A stretch of 6,812 bases of DNA from an archaeon (GCA_016550405.1 JABXGX010000279.1:1-6812); one strand, 5' to 3'. Counted from the first letter of the stretch, positions 1 through 5,916 are shown. Notes: generated by a model not told the origin, from the letters alone. Translations and numbers: made by a program.

Positions 1-1241
1 CCAAAACCAAGGTTCATTTGGTGGCTTTGGATGCGTGAAAGTTCGGCTTGAATAACCCGTAAATATTGTCCGCGAATCGGAACCTTGATGTCTGCCAGTT
101 TTTCGGTCACACCGGCATAGGCTAGTTCATAGGAGGCACCATCGAGGACGCAAATGCGTGGGACCAGCATGATGTTTTGTAGCCAGGTGCGGTATTCCAT
201 GAGTTTCTCGAAGCCGCGATGCAAGTAGCCTGGATTGGGTGTCGCTTCTACGACGATTTCGCCATCCAGTGTAAGGTCCATATTGAAATTCCCGGAGGCT
301 GGATGTTGGGACCCAAAAACGATGTCGAATTCAGCTTTACTGGCATCTGCTCCTCCAAGGGGATAGGGGTTCACTGCCATCTGCCCCGCATCGGTGTTTA
401 TCGTTTCGTCCTTTCCTGTGTATCCACCTTGAATCGCTTGAATAGCATGAACGACAGCAACACCAATTGGCTCGGGGCGTGGTGGGCAGCCAGCAATCCA
501 GATGTCAACGGGGATGTATTTGCTGATGTCTTTAATTGTGTTGTAGCTGTCCCAGTACGTTCCTCCGGTCATGGGGCAATTGCCGAGGGCGATAACCCAT
601 TTGGGTTGAGGTATCAGGGAGTAGATGCGGATAATGCGTTTTAGGGTCTTGGGTGTGACATATCCACCAACAATCAGTGCATCTGCATGGCGTGGAGAAC
701 CCACAGCTAAGAGTCCAAACCGTTCCATGTCAAAGGAGCTCGCTACCCATGGAACTGCTTCAATAAAACAGCATCCAGTCATGTAATTTACGATCCAAAT
801 GCTCCGCGAACGAGCCCATGCGACAGTGTTTTGGATTTTCGGGGGTTCAGGGTGTTCGAGTACGGGGGTGACAGCGAGCATTTCGGGGGTATAGTTGAGG
901 GTCTCTGGTTTCATGGTCAGGAGGATGGGAAAATTCGTAAAAGTAAGGGCACCGGTGGGGCAATTGTCAACGCATAAACCACAGAAACAGCATTTCCGAA
1001 AATCGATTTGTGGGTTAAGTCCGGTTTTGTTTTCTGCTGTCTTTTCGCGTTCGACCATCTCAATGGCATTGTTGGGACAAACAGTTGAGCAGATTTTACA
1101 GCCTTTACATAATTCAGGTTTGTAGAGTTGACGGCCTCGGTATAAATCGGTTAATGGCATATCCGGGGGAAACGAGAAGGTCATGGGTTTAGAGACTGCC
1201 AATCCTAGAACGCTTTTTACGGCTTTCAGAAGTCGCGACAT
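1..1241 (-). CDS. NuoI-NuoB-NuoD fusion, complex I-type Q-module protein (3' end beyond window)
   Basis: One open frame of 413 visible codons reads from ATG 1241 to the window edge without a stop and holds three complex I subunits. Residues 1-120 are a NuoI-type ferredoxin with two 4Fe-4S motifs (C45, C48, C51, C55P and C84, C87, C90, C94P; clusters N6a and N6b) and a YRGR motif before them. Residues 135-272 are NuoB-like with all four N2 ligands: tandem C157-C158, C222 in GNC and C252 in GCPPRPE. After a linker, residues 304-413 begin a NuoD/49-kDa domain with FGSQHP (309-314), GYLHRG (338-343) and ELAYA (372-376). Its expected role is to carry electrons to a quinone-like acceptor at the membrane, coupled to ion pumping. 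The start lies 3 bases after the nuoC stop, with AGAGGG 9 bases upstream. The domains are certain; one uncut polypeptide is inferred from the continuous frame. The donor and acceptor are unknown. Confidence 0.9.
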   Translation of the reverse strand, partial: MSRLLKAVKSVLGLAVSKPMTFSFPPDMPLTDLYRGRQLYKPELCKGCKICSTVCPNNAIEMVEREKTAENKTGLNPQIDFRKCCFCGLCVDNCPTGALTFTNFPILLTMKPETLNYTPEMLAVTPVLEHPEPPKIQNTVAWARSRSIWIVNYMTGCCFIEAVPWVASSFDMERFGLLAVGSPRHADALIVGGYVTPKTLKRIIRIYSLIPQPKWVIALGNCPMTGGTYWDSYNTIKDISKYIPVDIWIAGCPPRPEPIGVAVVHAIQAIQGGYTGKDETINTDAGQMAVNPYPLGGADASKAEFDIVFGSQHPASGNFNMDLTLDGEIVVEATPNPGYLHRGFEKLMEYRTWLQNIMLVPRICVLDGASYELAYAGVTEKLADIKVPIRGQYLRVIQAELSRIQSHQMNLGF

Positions 1242-1244
1242 TGT

Positions 1245-1733
1245 CTATTTCCCTCTCGCTTGATAATATTCTTTGTTGACGTAATCCCGCCAATTGAAAT
1301 CCTTTCGCAGGGGCGGTTTTCCCTTCCACTCTTCGAGAAAGAGTGGTTTCAACATCGGATTTCCAACATAGTTGATTCCGAAAAGCTCCCACATCTCACG
1401 TTCATGCATCGCTGCTGATTGCCAGACAGCAGAAAGGCTTTGGAGTCTCGGCTTGTTTCGAGGAATCCGTGTCGCCACTTTCACGTAGAGATTGGATTCA
1501 AGATGATGAACGATGTAATACGCCTCGAACTCGTTTTGCTCTATCCAATCGATTATGGCTACTGTGAGACAGCGCAAAAAACCCCGGTCGCTGAGATCAG
1601 AGGCAACCACCACATAGGTCGCTGGATTTGTGACAAGTGATAGGAAGTTGTCATCGATTACGATGTTGGTTATGGCGTGCTGAGACTTCAAGGCGCGTGA
1701 TAAGGATGCCGGCTCTATCGACTCGTATTTCAT
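1245..1733 (-). CDS. nuoC: NADH-quinone oxidoreductase subunit C-like protein (complex I 30-kDa subunit)
   Basis: This 162-residue protein is a NuoC/30-kDa subunit, the non-redox scaffold that holds NuoD and NuoI in the peripheral arm of complex I and related ion-pumping oxidoreductases. The family signature HEREMWELFGI is at residues 110-120 and the closing PPLRKDF at 140-146. The length is usual for a free-standing archaeal or bacterial NuoC. No signal peptide or membrane segment is seen, so it acts at the cytoplasmic face. ATG 1733 is supported by AAGGAGA at 1748-1742, 8 bases upstream. It is first in the visible transcription unit, and the fused I-B-D gene starts 3 bases after its stop, so the two are co-transcribed. 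Here nuoC stays separate, unlike the NuoCD fusion of enterobacteria. Fpo-type complexes and group 4 hydrogenases carry homologues, so the symbol denotes the family, not NADH use. Confidence 0.93.
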   Translation of the reverse strand: MKYESIEPASLSRALKSQHAITNIVIDDNFLSLVTNPATYVVVASDLSDRGFLRCLTVAIIDWIEQNEFEAYYIVHHLESNLYVKVATRIPRNKPRLQSLSAVWQSAAMHEREMWELFGINYVGNPMLKPLFLEEWKGKPPLRKDFNWRDYVNKEYYQARGK

Positions 1734-1741
1734 GATGCCAG

Positions 1742-1748
1742 TCTCCTT
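1742..1748 (-). promoter_or_regulatory. Ribosome binding site of nuoC
   Basis: AAGGAGA on the minus strand lies 8 bases before ATG 1733. It fixes the start of nuoC and shows that its transcript has a leader. Confidence 0.7.
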
Positions 1749-1768
1749 CAGCGTAAAACGCCTACGCC

Positions 1769-1798
1769 TTAGGATATCCTAATTCTATATTTAGGATA
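1769..1798 (-). promoter_or_regulatory. Probable TATA box and operator of the nuoC / fused nuoIBD unit
   Basis: Three copies of the half-site TTAGGATA lie here. Read on the plus strand, copies at 1769-1776 and 1775-1782 face each other and overlap to form a perfect 14-base palindrome. A third at 1791-1798 forms an 8-base perfect inverted repeat with 1775-1782, spaced by 8 bases. On the minus strand the spacer and flank read AAATATAG (1792-1785), a TATA-like sequence that would place transcription start near 1762, with a leader of about 30 bases containing the ribosome site. A regulator bound here would cover the TATA box, which suggests repression. The repeats are seen directly; promoter and operator roles are inferred. 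Confidence 0.6.
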
Positions 1799-1990
1799 AC
1801 TAAATAACTACCGGATGTCACCAATTTTTTGAATCCTTCCTCAAAACTGTGAAGCTGAACGCTAACTACACCAATCGAATTTGTAATCCGAGCAAATGCC
1901 ATCTCTTATAACTCAACTAACACCTTTCGAAGCTCCACCTATCACATATACCCTAGAAACCACTGATGTAACCGCAACTTCCTAAATTCA
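1799..1990. other. Intergenic DNA without a recognised gene
   Basis: This stretch lies between the operator of the complex I unit and the end of the small membrane protein gene. Frames here are short and stop-rich. I see no RNA gene and no strong thymidine run marking a terminator for the minus-strand gene that ends at 1991. Confidence 0.5.
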
Positions 1991-2188
1991 CTACTGACTC
2001 GCATTGTCATGGCGTAACCTATCCGCACACACATAGTACCAAATCGCCTCAATTAAAAAGAACACCGCCAAATACCCGAACACCACATTCCACCATTGCG
2101 TCACAAAGAACGACCACACCAGACTCATGACCATACCGGTCACCAACAAAACCGACCCATGCACTTCCAACCTCAGAACCTTATCCAT
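1991..2188 (-). CDS. Small two-helix membrane protein of unknown function
   Basis: A 65-residue protein with two hydrophobic stretches, about residues 12-28 (VLLVTGMVMSLVWSFF) and 34-50 (VVFGYLAVFFLIEAIWYY), joined by a short TQWWN turn. The ends are charged, MDKVLRLE at the start and DRLRHDNASQ at the end, which suits a helical hairpin with both ends on one side of the membrane. An upstream in-frame ATG at 2233 would add 15 residues, but GGAGGTGA ends 7 bases before ATG 2188, so I chose the shorter form. It is rich in Trp, Val and Phe, with one Cys near the end of helix 2. I do not recognise the family. It lies upstream of nuoC in the same direction, but the 257-base gap and the nuoC promoter suggest separate transcription. 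Confidence 0.6.
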   Translation of the reverse strand: MDKVLRLEVHGSVLLVTGMVMSLVWSFFVTQWWNVVFGYLAVFFLIEAIWYYVCADRLRHDNASQ

Positions 2189-2195
2189 ACCGCTA

Positions 2196-2203
2196 TCACC
2201 TCC
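2196..2203 (-). promoter_or_regulatory. Strong ribosome binding site deciding the start of the small membrane protein
   Basis: GGAGGTGA on the minus strand, 7 bases before ATG 2188, is one of the strongest Shine-Dalgarno matches in the window. It favours the 65-residue form over the 80-residue form beginning at 2233. Confidence 0.65.
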
Positions 2204-2301
2204 AACTGAATTCTCACCTGAATAGACATACACGCATCACCACGTTAGAACATTACCATTCCAAGAAATTGACGCAAGGGCAACATACCCCTAAAAGGAC
2301 T

Positions 2302-2508
2302 TCAATCTCGTGAAAGCGCGCGTATCTCCCCTAATAGTTGCTTAACTTCCTCAGGATCTCGCTTAACAAGCCGATTTTTCCGTAGATTTTTTTCCAATAT
2401 CTTATCAATCAGTTCACTTTGCCCTATCCACTTTCTGATAAACTGAAAACCAGATGGCGGATTCGCCGCAACAAAGACACTGATGGTGAACTCTAATCCC
2501 TTTTTCAA
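2302..2508 (-). CDS. Hypothetical 68-residue basic protein, TTG start, or remnant of a longer gene
   Basis: The frame encodes a soluble basic protein. It starts with a short hydrophobic stretch (LEFTISVFVAANPP) and continues as charged, probably helical sequence (about residues 25-66) ending in DPEEVKQLLGEIRALSRD. It looks like a real protein but I cannot assign a family. There is no ATG in frame: the frame stays open upstream to a stop at 2571-2569, and the first usual start codon is TTG 2508, which has no good ribosome site of its own. An ideal ribosome site and ATG at 2531 lie one frame over and open an 8-codon ORF whose TGA overlaps this TTG as TTGA. Either translation is coupled from that leader, or a frameshift has cut a longer gene. 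Confidence in a functional product is modest. Confidence 0.4.
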   Translation of the reverse strand: MKKGLEFTISVFVAANPPSGFQFIRKWIGQSELIDKILEKNLRKNRLVKRDPEEVKQLLGEIRALSRD

Positions 2509-2531
2509 GACATCAAAAGTCTCGCCATCAT
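2505..2531 (-). other. Possible 8-codon leader ORF overlapping the 68-codon ORF by TTGA
   Basis: ATG 2531 follows GGGAGGGGG by 7 bases and encodes MMARLLMS before a TGA at 2507-2505. That stop overlaps the TTG start of the next ORF. The same TTGA overlap joins the ABC ATPase and permease genes in this window, so the arrangement is used here. It may be a coupled leader peptide or the stub left by a frameshift. Translation is not demonstrated. Confidence 0.3.
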
Positions 2532-2538
2532 CGATTTT

Positions 2539-2563
2539 CCCCCTCCCTTTTTTATTTGGAGGG
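2539..2563 (-). promoter_or_regulatory. Hairpin that can mask the ribosome binding site of the leader ORF
   Basis: In a minus-strand transcript CCCTCC (2563-2558) can pair perfectly with GGAGGG (2546-2541) across an 11-base A-rich loop. The second arm lies within the Shine-Dalgarno run (2547-2539) that serves ATG 2531, so CCCTCC acts as an anti-Shine-Dalgarno. The pairing is visible in sequence; control of translation is inferred and depends on transcription starting upstream of 2563. Confidence 0.4.
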
Positions 2564-2762
2564 TAATTTCAGAACAAAATAAAAAACACAAAAAAAGCAA
2601 TGATCTCTTCGGTTCAAATCAGTCTTTGACTCAAAGGAAACCATAATTAAGTTGCTGAACTAGACATCAATTATTGATTAACAGCTAAAAAGTTAAAAAA
2701 AATATCTTTAGCTGGAATGGGAATGGTTATAATTACGGTTTTAGAAAAAATAGGTGAACTTA
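2564..2762. promoter_or_regulatory. AT-rich divergent regulatory region with three dyads
   Basis: This spacer separates the minus-strand 68-codon ORF from the plus-strand ABC cluster and has no coding frame. It contains CTTTGA-C-TCAAAG (2624-2636), ATCAAT-T-ATTGAT (2666-2678), and an 8-base perfect inverted repeat CAGCTAAA (2682-2689) / TTTAGCTG (2707-2714). The last pair flanks AAAATATC, a possible TATA box for the plus-strand operon that would give a start near 2728 and a leader of about 35 bases. TTATAATT at 2727-2734 is an alternative, but would start transcription after most of the ribosome site. In such AT-rich DNA the shorter dyads could be chance. Confidence 0.45.
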
Positions 2763-3701
2763 ATGAAATTCTACAATCCGAAAAAAACCAGATTCAACAA
2801 AATGAAAATAGTATTCATAAGTTCGATTATTTTTTCAATACTAATAATTCATTCGGCACCGCAACCAAATGTTAGTGGCTCCAGCAACCTGTCATGGCTG
2901 AGAGAGGGTGCTTACGCTCAGTATTTCACAGAACATGGACTAGCTGTGTACACATATGATCCCTCATTGAATTTAGAAAATTGCTCCCTAGCAACACGAG
3001 ATTTGGCTCTCACCAGTAATTTACACATTGATCCAGAGGAAGGTGAGAATTTTTTGTATCGTTGGGAAGTCATCTCAATAATCGACACCAATGTTACATT
3101 AAGAATTGATGTTGATATAACCGGTTGGCAAGAAAGCTCTTATGAAATCGTCATTGATTCCAACAATCGACAGACATATGATATGGGCACCTTCATTGGC
3201 TATTCCTGTTTATGGCTTCCTCAACCATATGAAGACCTCTTCGAATCTACACTCGCCTCTTGCCCTCCTTGGTCTGCGAGCACCGACATCACCTTACGAC
3301 ATGATTTTGCTCCCACACCCCAAGGATATCAGAATGTTATTGATGTTAGCGCAACTGAGGACGATTTTCAACCACCTTACAATGGATCTCGATCAGAATA
3401 CAGGTTACATCTATATTACGATGAAGATACTGGAGTTTTGATTGCGTCTTTCATCAGGTTGATTCTCCCCTTTCCAGTAGATTATCGCTTTCTTGTTGTA
3501 CGAGGGATGATCCAGATGGAGACAACTAATATTGATTTGGGACCAGACATTCTGCTTCCTGAATTTGGTTCACTCTTTGTCCCTGCAATTTTTCTTGCAG
3601 TAATGATAATTGCCATAGTCATATTGTCAATAGTGATTTTTTATCAACGGAGAAAAGAGAAGAAACGAAGGATTCGAAAACGCAAGCGGAAAAGAAAATA
3701 A
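2763..3701 (+). CDS. Membrane-anchored surface protein of unknown function, first gene of the ABC cluster
   Basis: A 312-residue protein with a basic N-terminus, a hydrophobic segment at about residues 16-29 (signal peptide or anchor), a beta-rich extracytoplasmic region of about 235 residues, one C-terminal membrane helix (about 270-293) and a very basic cytoplasmic tail of 17 residues (RRKEKKRR then Arg/Lys repeats). The outer region has three cysteines, a WLP motif after GYSC, and a TPQGYQ motif. I recall similar proteins with a signal, beta-rich ectodomain, helix and Lys/Arg tail from Asgard and related archaea, but cannot name a family. A GTG at 2754 would add three residues; I chose ATG 2763 because AGGTGA (2752-2757) sits 5 bases upstream. 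The ATPase gene begins 35 bases after its stop. It is probably a receptor-like or accessory subunit of the exporter; that role is inferred from position. Confidence 0.8.
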   Translation: MKFYNPKKTRFNKMKIVFISSIIFSILIIHSAPQPNVSGSSNLSWLREGAYAQYFTEHGLAVYTYDPSLNLENCSLATRDLALTSNLHIDPEEGENFLYRWEVISIIDTNVTLRIDVDITGWQESSYEIVIDSNNRQTYDMGTFIGYSCLWLPQPYEDLFESTLASCPPWSASTDITLRHDFAPTPQGYQNVIDVSATEDDFQPPYNGSRSEYRLHLYYDEDTGVLIASFIRLILPFPVDYRFLVVRGMIQMETTNIDLGPDILLPEFGSLFVPAIFLAVMIIAIVILSIVIFYQRRKEKKRRIRKRKRKRK

Positions 3702-3736
3702 TCTAGATGTAGAATTCATTAGTAGGAGTCCTTAGC

Positions 3737-4666
3737 ATGGAACCTATAATCAAGACCGATGGATTAGTCAAGGAGTATAGGCATGTTACAGCGCTGGATG
3801 ACGTGTCTTTAACATGCCCTTCCGGTATTATCGGCCTACTCGGACCTAATGGTGCAGGGAAGAGCACTTTAATCAAAATCTTGATGGGTCTGGTTCTCCC
3901 AACATCAGGTCAGGCATCAATCTTTGGTCTTGATTGTCGACGAAATACAAAGGATTTACATAAACGGATTGGAATTCTACATGAGAAACCGAATTTTCCA
4001 TCGACATTTACTGCAAATCAATTTTTACAATTTGTGTGTGAGTTGTACGAAGTAACAAATAGTAGGGAAAGAATTCATACGGTCTTAGACATGGTTGATT
4101 TATTAGTAAATAGGGACGAGAAGATTGGAAACTTTTCTGCCGGCATGGTTCAACGGCTTGGCCTCGCCCAATCGCTCATCGGAACTCCCGATCTTGTTAT
4201 TCTCGATGAGCCCACGGCAAATCTTGATCCTCTTGGACGTGTAAAGGTTTTAAGACAGATTCGTCAACTCCATGAAGAATTTAGAACTTCTTTTTTGATT
4301 TCATCTCATATTTTGCATGATATTGAACGCGTTTGTGATTACATCATATTGATTGATTTAGGGACTATTCTCTTACAGGAGTGGCTACAAAAGCTCATTT
4401 CTTCGTCCTCAAGCAATACAGTGAAGGTCCAATTCCGTGAAAGCGGTGCTTTCAGGCAGTTACCTGAACCAATCCAGTCTGTTTTGATTGAACAGTTGGA
4501 TTCTCGAACTGCGTTATTTTTCGTTGAAGATATGGATGTGTTTGAACAAAGATTGTTTGACTGGACAGTTCAAAACAAGATAATAATACAACAACTCTTG
4601 GTTGAATCTAATCTTGAACAAATCTATACTACTTTCTTCCAAGAAAGGAGAACTGACAAAACTTGA
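3737..4666 (+). CDS. ABC transporter ATP-binding protein, ABC-2 exporter type
   Basis: A 309-residue cytoplasmic ATPase that should drive the permease encoded next. It has Walker A GPNGAGKST (36-44, K42), a Q-loop region ILHEKPNF (80-87) with no Gln, a variant signature FSAGM (133-137) instead of LSGGQ, Walker B LVILDEP with D157 and catalytic E158, the D-loop NLDP (162-165), and the H-loop SSH with H191. Residues from about 220 form a C-terminal extension of roughly 90 residues, usual for this exporter type (NatA/NosF/CcmA-like). ATG 3737 has AGGAG 8 bases upstream. Its TGA overlaps the permease TTG as TTGA, showing translational coupling and a 1:1 partnership. The catalytic motifs suggest an active ATPase. 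Substrate is not predictable. Confidence 0.95.
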   Translation: MEPIIKTDGLVKEYRHVTALDDVSLTCPSGIIGLLGPNGAGKSTLIKILMGLVLPTSGQASIFGLDCRRNTKDLHKRIGILHEKPNFPSTFTANQFLQFVCELYEVTNSRERIHTVLDMVDLLVNRDEKIGNFSAGMVQRLGLAQSLIGTPDLVILDEPTANLDPLGRVKVLRQIRQLHEEFRTSFLISSHILHDIERVCDYIILIDLGTILLQEWLQKLISSSSSNTVKVQFRESGAFRQLPEPIQSVLIEQLDSRTALFFVEDMDVFEQRLFDWTVQNKIIIQQLLVESNLEQIYTTFFQERRTDKT

Positions 4667-5412
4667 AATCATCTTCTTTAACGATTCTCAAGTGGGAATT
4701 TGAAAACAATTATCGATTTCCGATTTTTGAAAGTATTATACTAATTATCACAATTCTAATTGTTGGTTCTGGAAAGATTCTACTAACTTTTCACGATATT
4801 CAATCTTCAGTAATTCATGTTGGCTTGTTTGTTTCTTCATTCTTAGATACATTCATGCTCTTGGGAATCCTTGTGTTAGGGGTGTTTCTGAGTAATTCTT
4901 TCGCAGGAGCTTTTGAGCGGGGAGAGTTGAAAGTTTTGCTTTCGTTTCCCGTATCTCGAATTGAGATCATTCTATTCAAATGTGGGTTGAACTTCCTGGT
5001 GTTTTTCTTGGTCTATGCAATCTTAACCTGCTGTGCGATAATCTTTCTATCACCTTTTGTTCTCCTCACTCCCGTTTTCCCGATTCTTTTATTAGGCCTG
5101 GGACTGTATTTTCTGTTCTTTACGAGTATCTTTTTAATTGTATCAATTGGAGTGAAGAATCTCAAGACTGCGTTTATCATTAATGTTTTCTTTTGTTTAC
5201 TTTTCTTCGGAATTGCTCCCCTCTTTTTGAGAGCAAGTGGGTTTCTAAGATCCTTTATGGTGTCATTCGTTGAGTGGGCGTGGCCTAGTTTCACTTTTTC
5301 AAGTAGTGTACAAGTTCCTTTTATGCCAGTCCTTTTAGGTATTATTTCTGTTACATTTGTTTTCCTTGCCTTTAGTGTGATTTATTTTAGTTTCTTCATG
5401 GATGTGTCATAG
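4663..5412 (+). CDS. ABC-2 type transporter permease
   Basis: A 249-residue integral membrane protein, the transmembrane half of the exporter powered by the preceding ATPase. About six hydrophobic segments are visible: roughly residues 21-41, 52-78, 108-130, 133-160, 170-192 and 220-245. Between helices 2 and 3 lies the cytoplasmic ABC-2 motif FERGELKVLLSFPVSR (84-99), followed by K106; this Glu-Gly-Leu-Ser-Pro-Ser-Arg pattern is typical of NosY/NatB-like permeases and probably contacts the ATPase. The start is TTG 4663, overlapping the ATPase stop; AAGGAG lies upstream with a slightly long 11-base spacer, and no good ATG is nearby. Family membership is clear, while substrate and direction beyond probable export are not. 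The next gene starts right after its TAG. Confidence 0.9.
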   Translation: MKSSSLTILKWEFENNYRFPIFESIILIITILIVGSGKILLTFHDIQSSVIHVGLFVSSFLDTFMLLGILVLGVFLSNSFAGAFERGELKVLLSFPVSRIEIILFKCGLNFLVFFLVYAILTCCAIIFLSPFVLLTPVFPILLLGLGLYFLFFTSIFLIVSIGVKNLKTAFIINVFFCLLFFGIAPLFLRASGFLRSFMVSFVEWAWPSFTFSSSVQVPFMPVLLGIISVTFVFLAFSVIYFSFFMDVS

Positions 5413-5916
5413 ATGGATCGAAAACTCCGTATTGGGTTTGTTTTCATTGTTTTTGCTTGCGGAATCATAAGCGGTACAATGGTTGAGAGTATCATGCCTT
5501 TGAATGTAATTAGTGAGCCAAGTATTGTTATTTTCGGATTATCAAATGAAACAGTACTTAATTCCACGCAGCTATATGCCCGTAACTTTCGTCTTATCGT
5601 TCAAATCTCTGAAGGTGGTCCTGTTCGAATGGAGTTAATTCAGAGTGATGGTATTCAAACAGTTAGTAGGGAAACGTCGGATACATTATTGATTTACGGA
5701 GCTTTTTTCAGAAGAGGCATCTTCGATTTGCACTTATTCAACCTCAATGATTCACTGTTGGTTTTGCGTATTACTATGGACCTGTTTGGCGAGGACCGTG
5801 AACAGTTGTGGATTGGCGTCGGATTTTTTATTTTGGGGTTTGCAATTAGTGTAGTTTATCTTGTAATCAACTGGTCGGATGTTGTTAGACGCCCACAGAA
5901 CTCGTTTCTTACTTGA
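5413..5916 (+). CDS. Two-helix membrane protein with extracytoplasmic beta-rich domain, ABC cluster accessory protein
   Basis: A 167-residue protein with a helix at about residues 7-25, an extracytoplasmic, mostly beta-like domain of about 105 residues with possible N-glycosylation sites (NET, NST, NDS), and a second helix at about 134-153 followed by a short tail with an RR pair. Both ends should face the cytoplasm. C16 follows V-F-A, a weak lipobox-like pattern, but two anchoring helices seem likelier than a lipoprotein. ATG 5413 directly follows the permease stop with no gap, so it is tightly coupled and is probably part of the same complex, or regulates it. I do not recognise the family. 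It repeats, in smaller form, the layout of the cluster's first gene: anchor, beta ectodomain, C-terminal helix. Confidence 0.8.
   Translation: MDRKLRIGFVFIVFACGIISGTMVESIMPLNVISEPSIVIFGLSNETVLNSTQLYARNFRLIVQISEGGPVRMELIQSDGIQTVSRETSDTLLIYGAFFRRGIFDLHLFNLNDSLLVLRITMDLFGEDREQLWIGVGFFILGFAISVVYLVINWSDVVRRPQNSFLT

Noticed and set aside
219..644. Plus-strand open frame of 141 codons
   Set aside because: It is the antisense shadow of the NuoB and NuoD parts of the fusion, which carry strong motifs on the minus strand; its own product shows no recognisable domain.
895..1125. Plus-strand open frame opposite the ferredoxin domain
   Set aside because: It lies antisense to the two 4Fe-4S motifs and has no recognisable product.
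1..1241. Call as group 4 [NiFe] hydrogenase large and small subunits
   Set aside because: The N-terminal nickel motif has only one of its two cysteines, and the sequence has NuoD-like GYLHRG and ELAYA. The C-terminal motif is outside the window, so this is a preference, not proof.
1189..1392. Minus-strand 67-codon frame across the nuoC and fusion-gene junction
   Set aside because: It overlaps two clear genes in another frame and has no recognisable motif.
2541..2563. CCCTCC/GGAGGG hairpin read as a plus-strand terminator
   Set aside because: No plus-strand gene lies upstream and no T-run follows the second arm; the minus-strand ribosome-site role fits better.
3142..3441. Plus-strand 99-codon frame inside the first surface protein gene
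   Set aside because: It overlaps the real gene in another frame and has no domain or ribosome site.
5013..5294. Minus-strand 93-codon frame
   Set aside because: It is a lysine-rich antisense shadow of the hydrophobic permease gene.
5413..5916. Lipoprotein call for the last ABC cluster gene from Cys16
   Set aside because: The residues before the Cys fit a lipobox only weakly, and a second C-terminal helix already anchors the protein.
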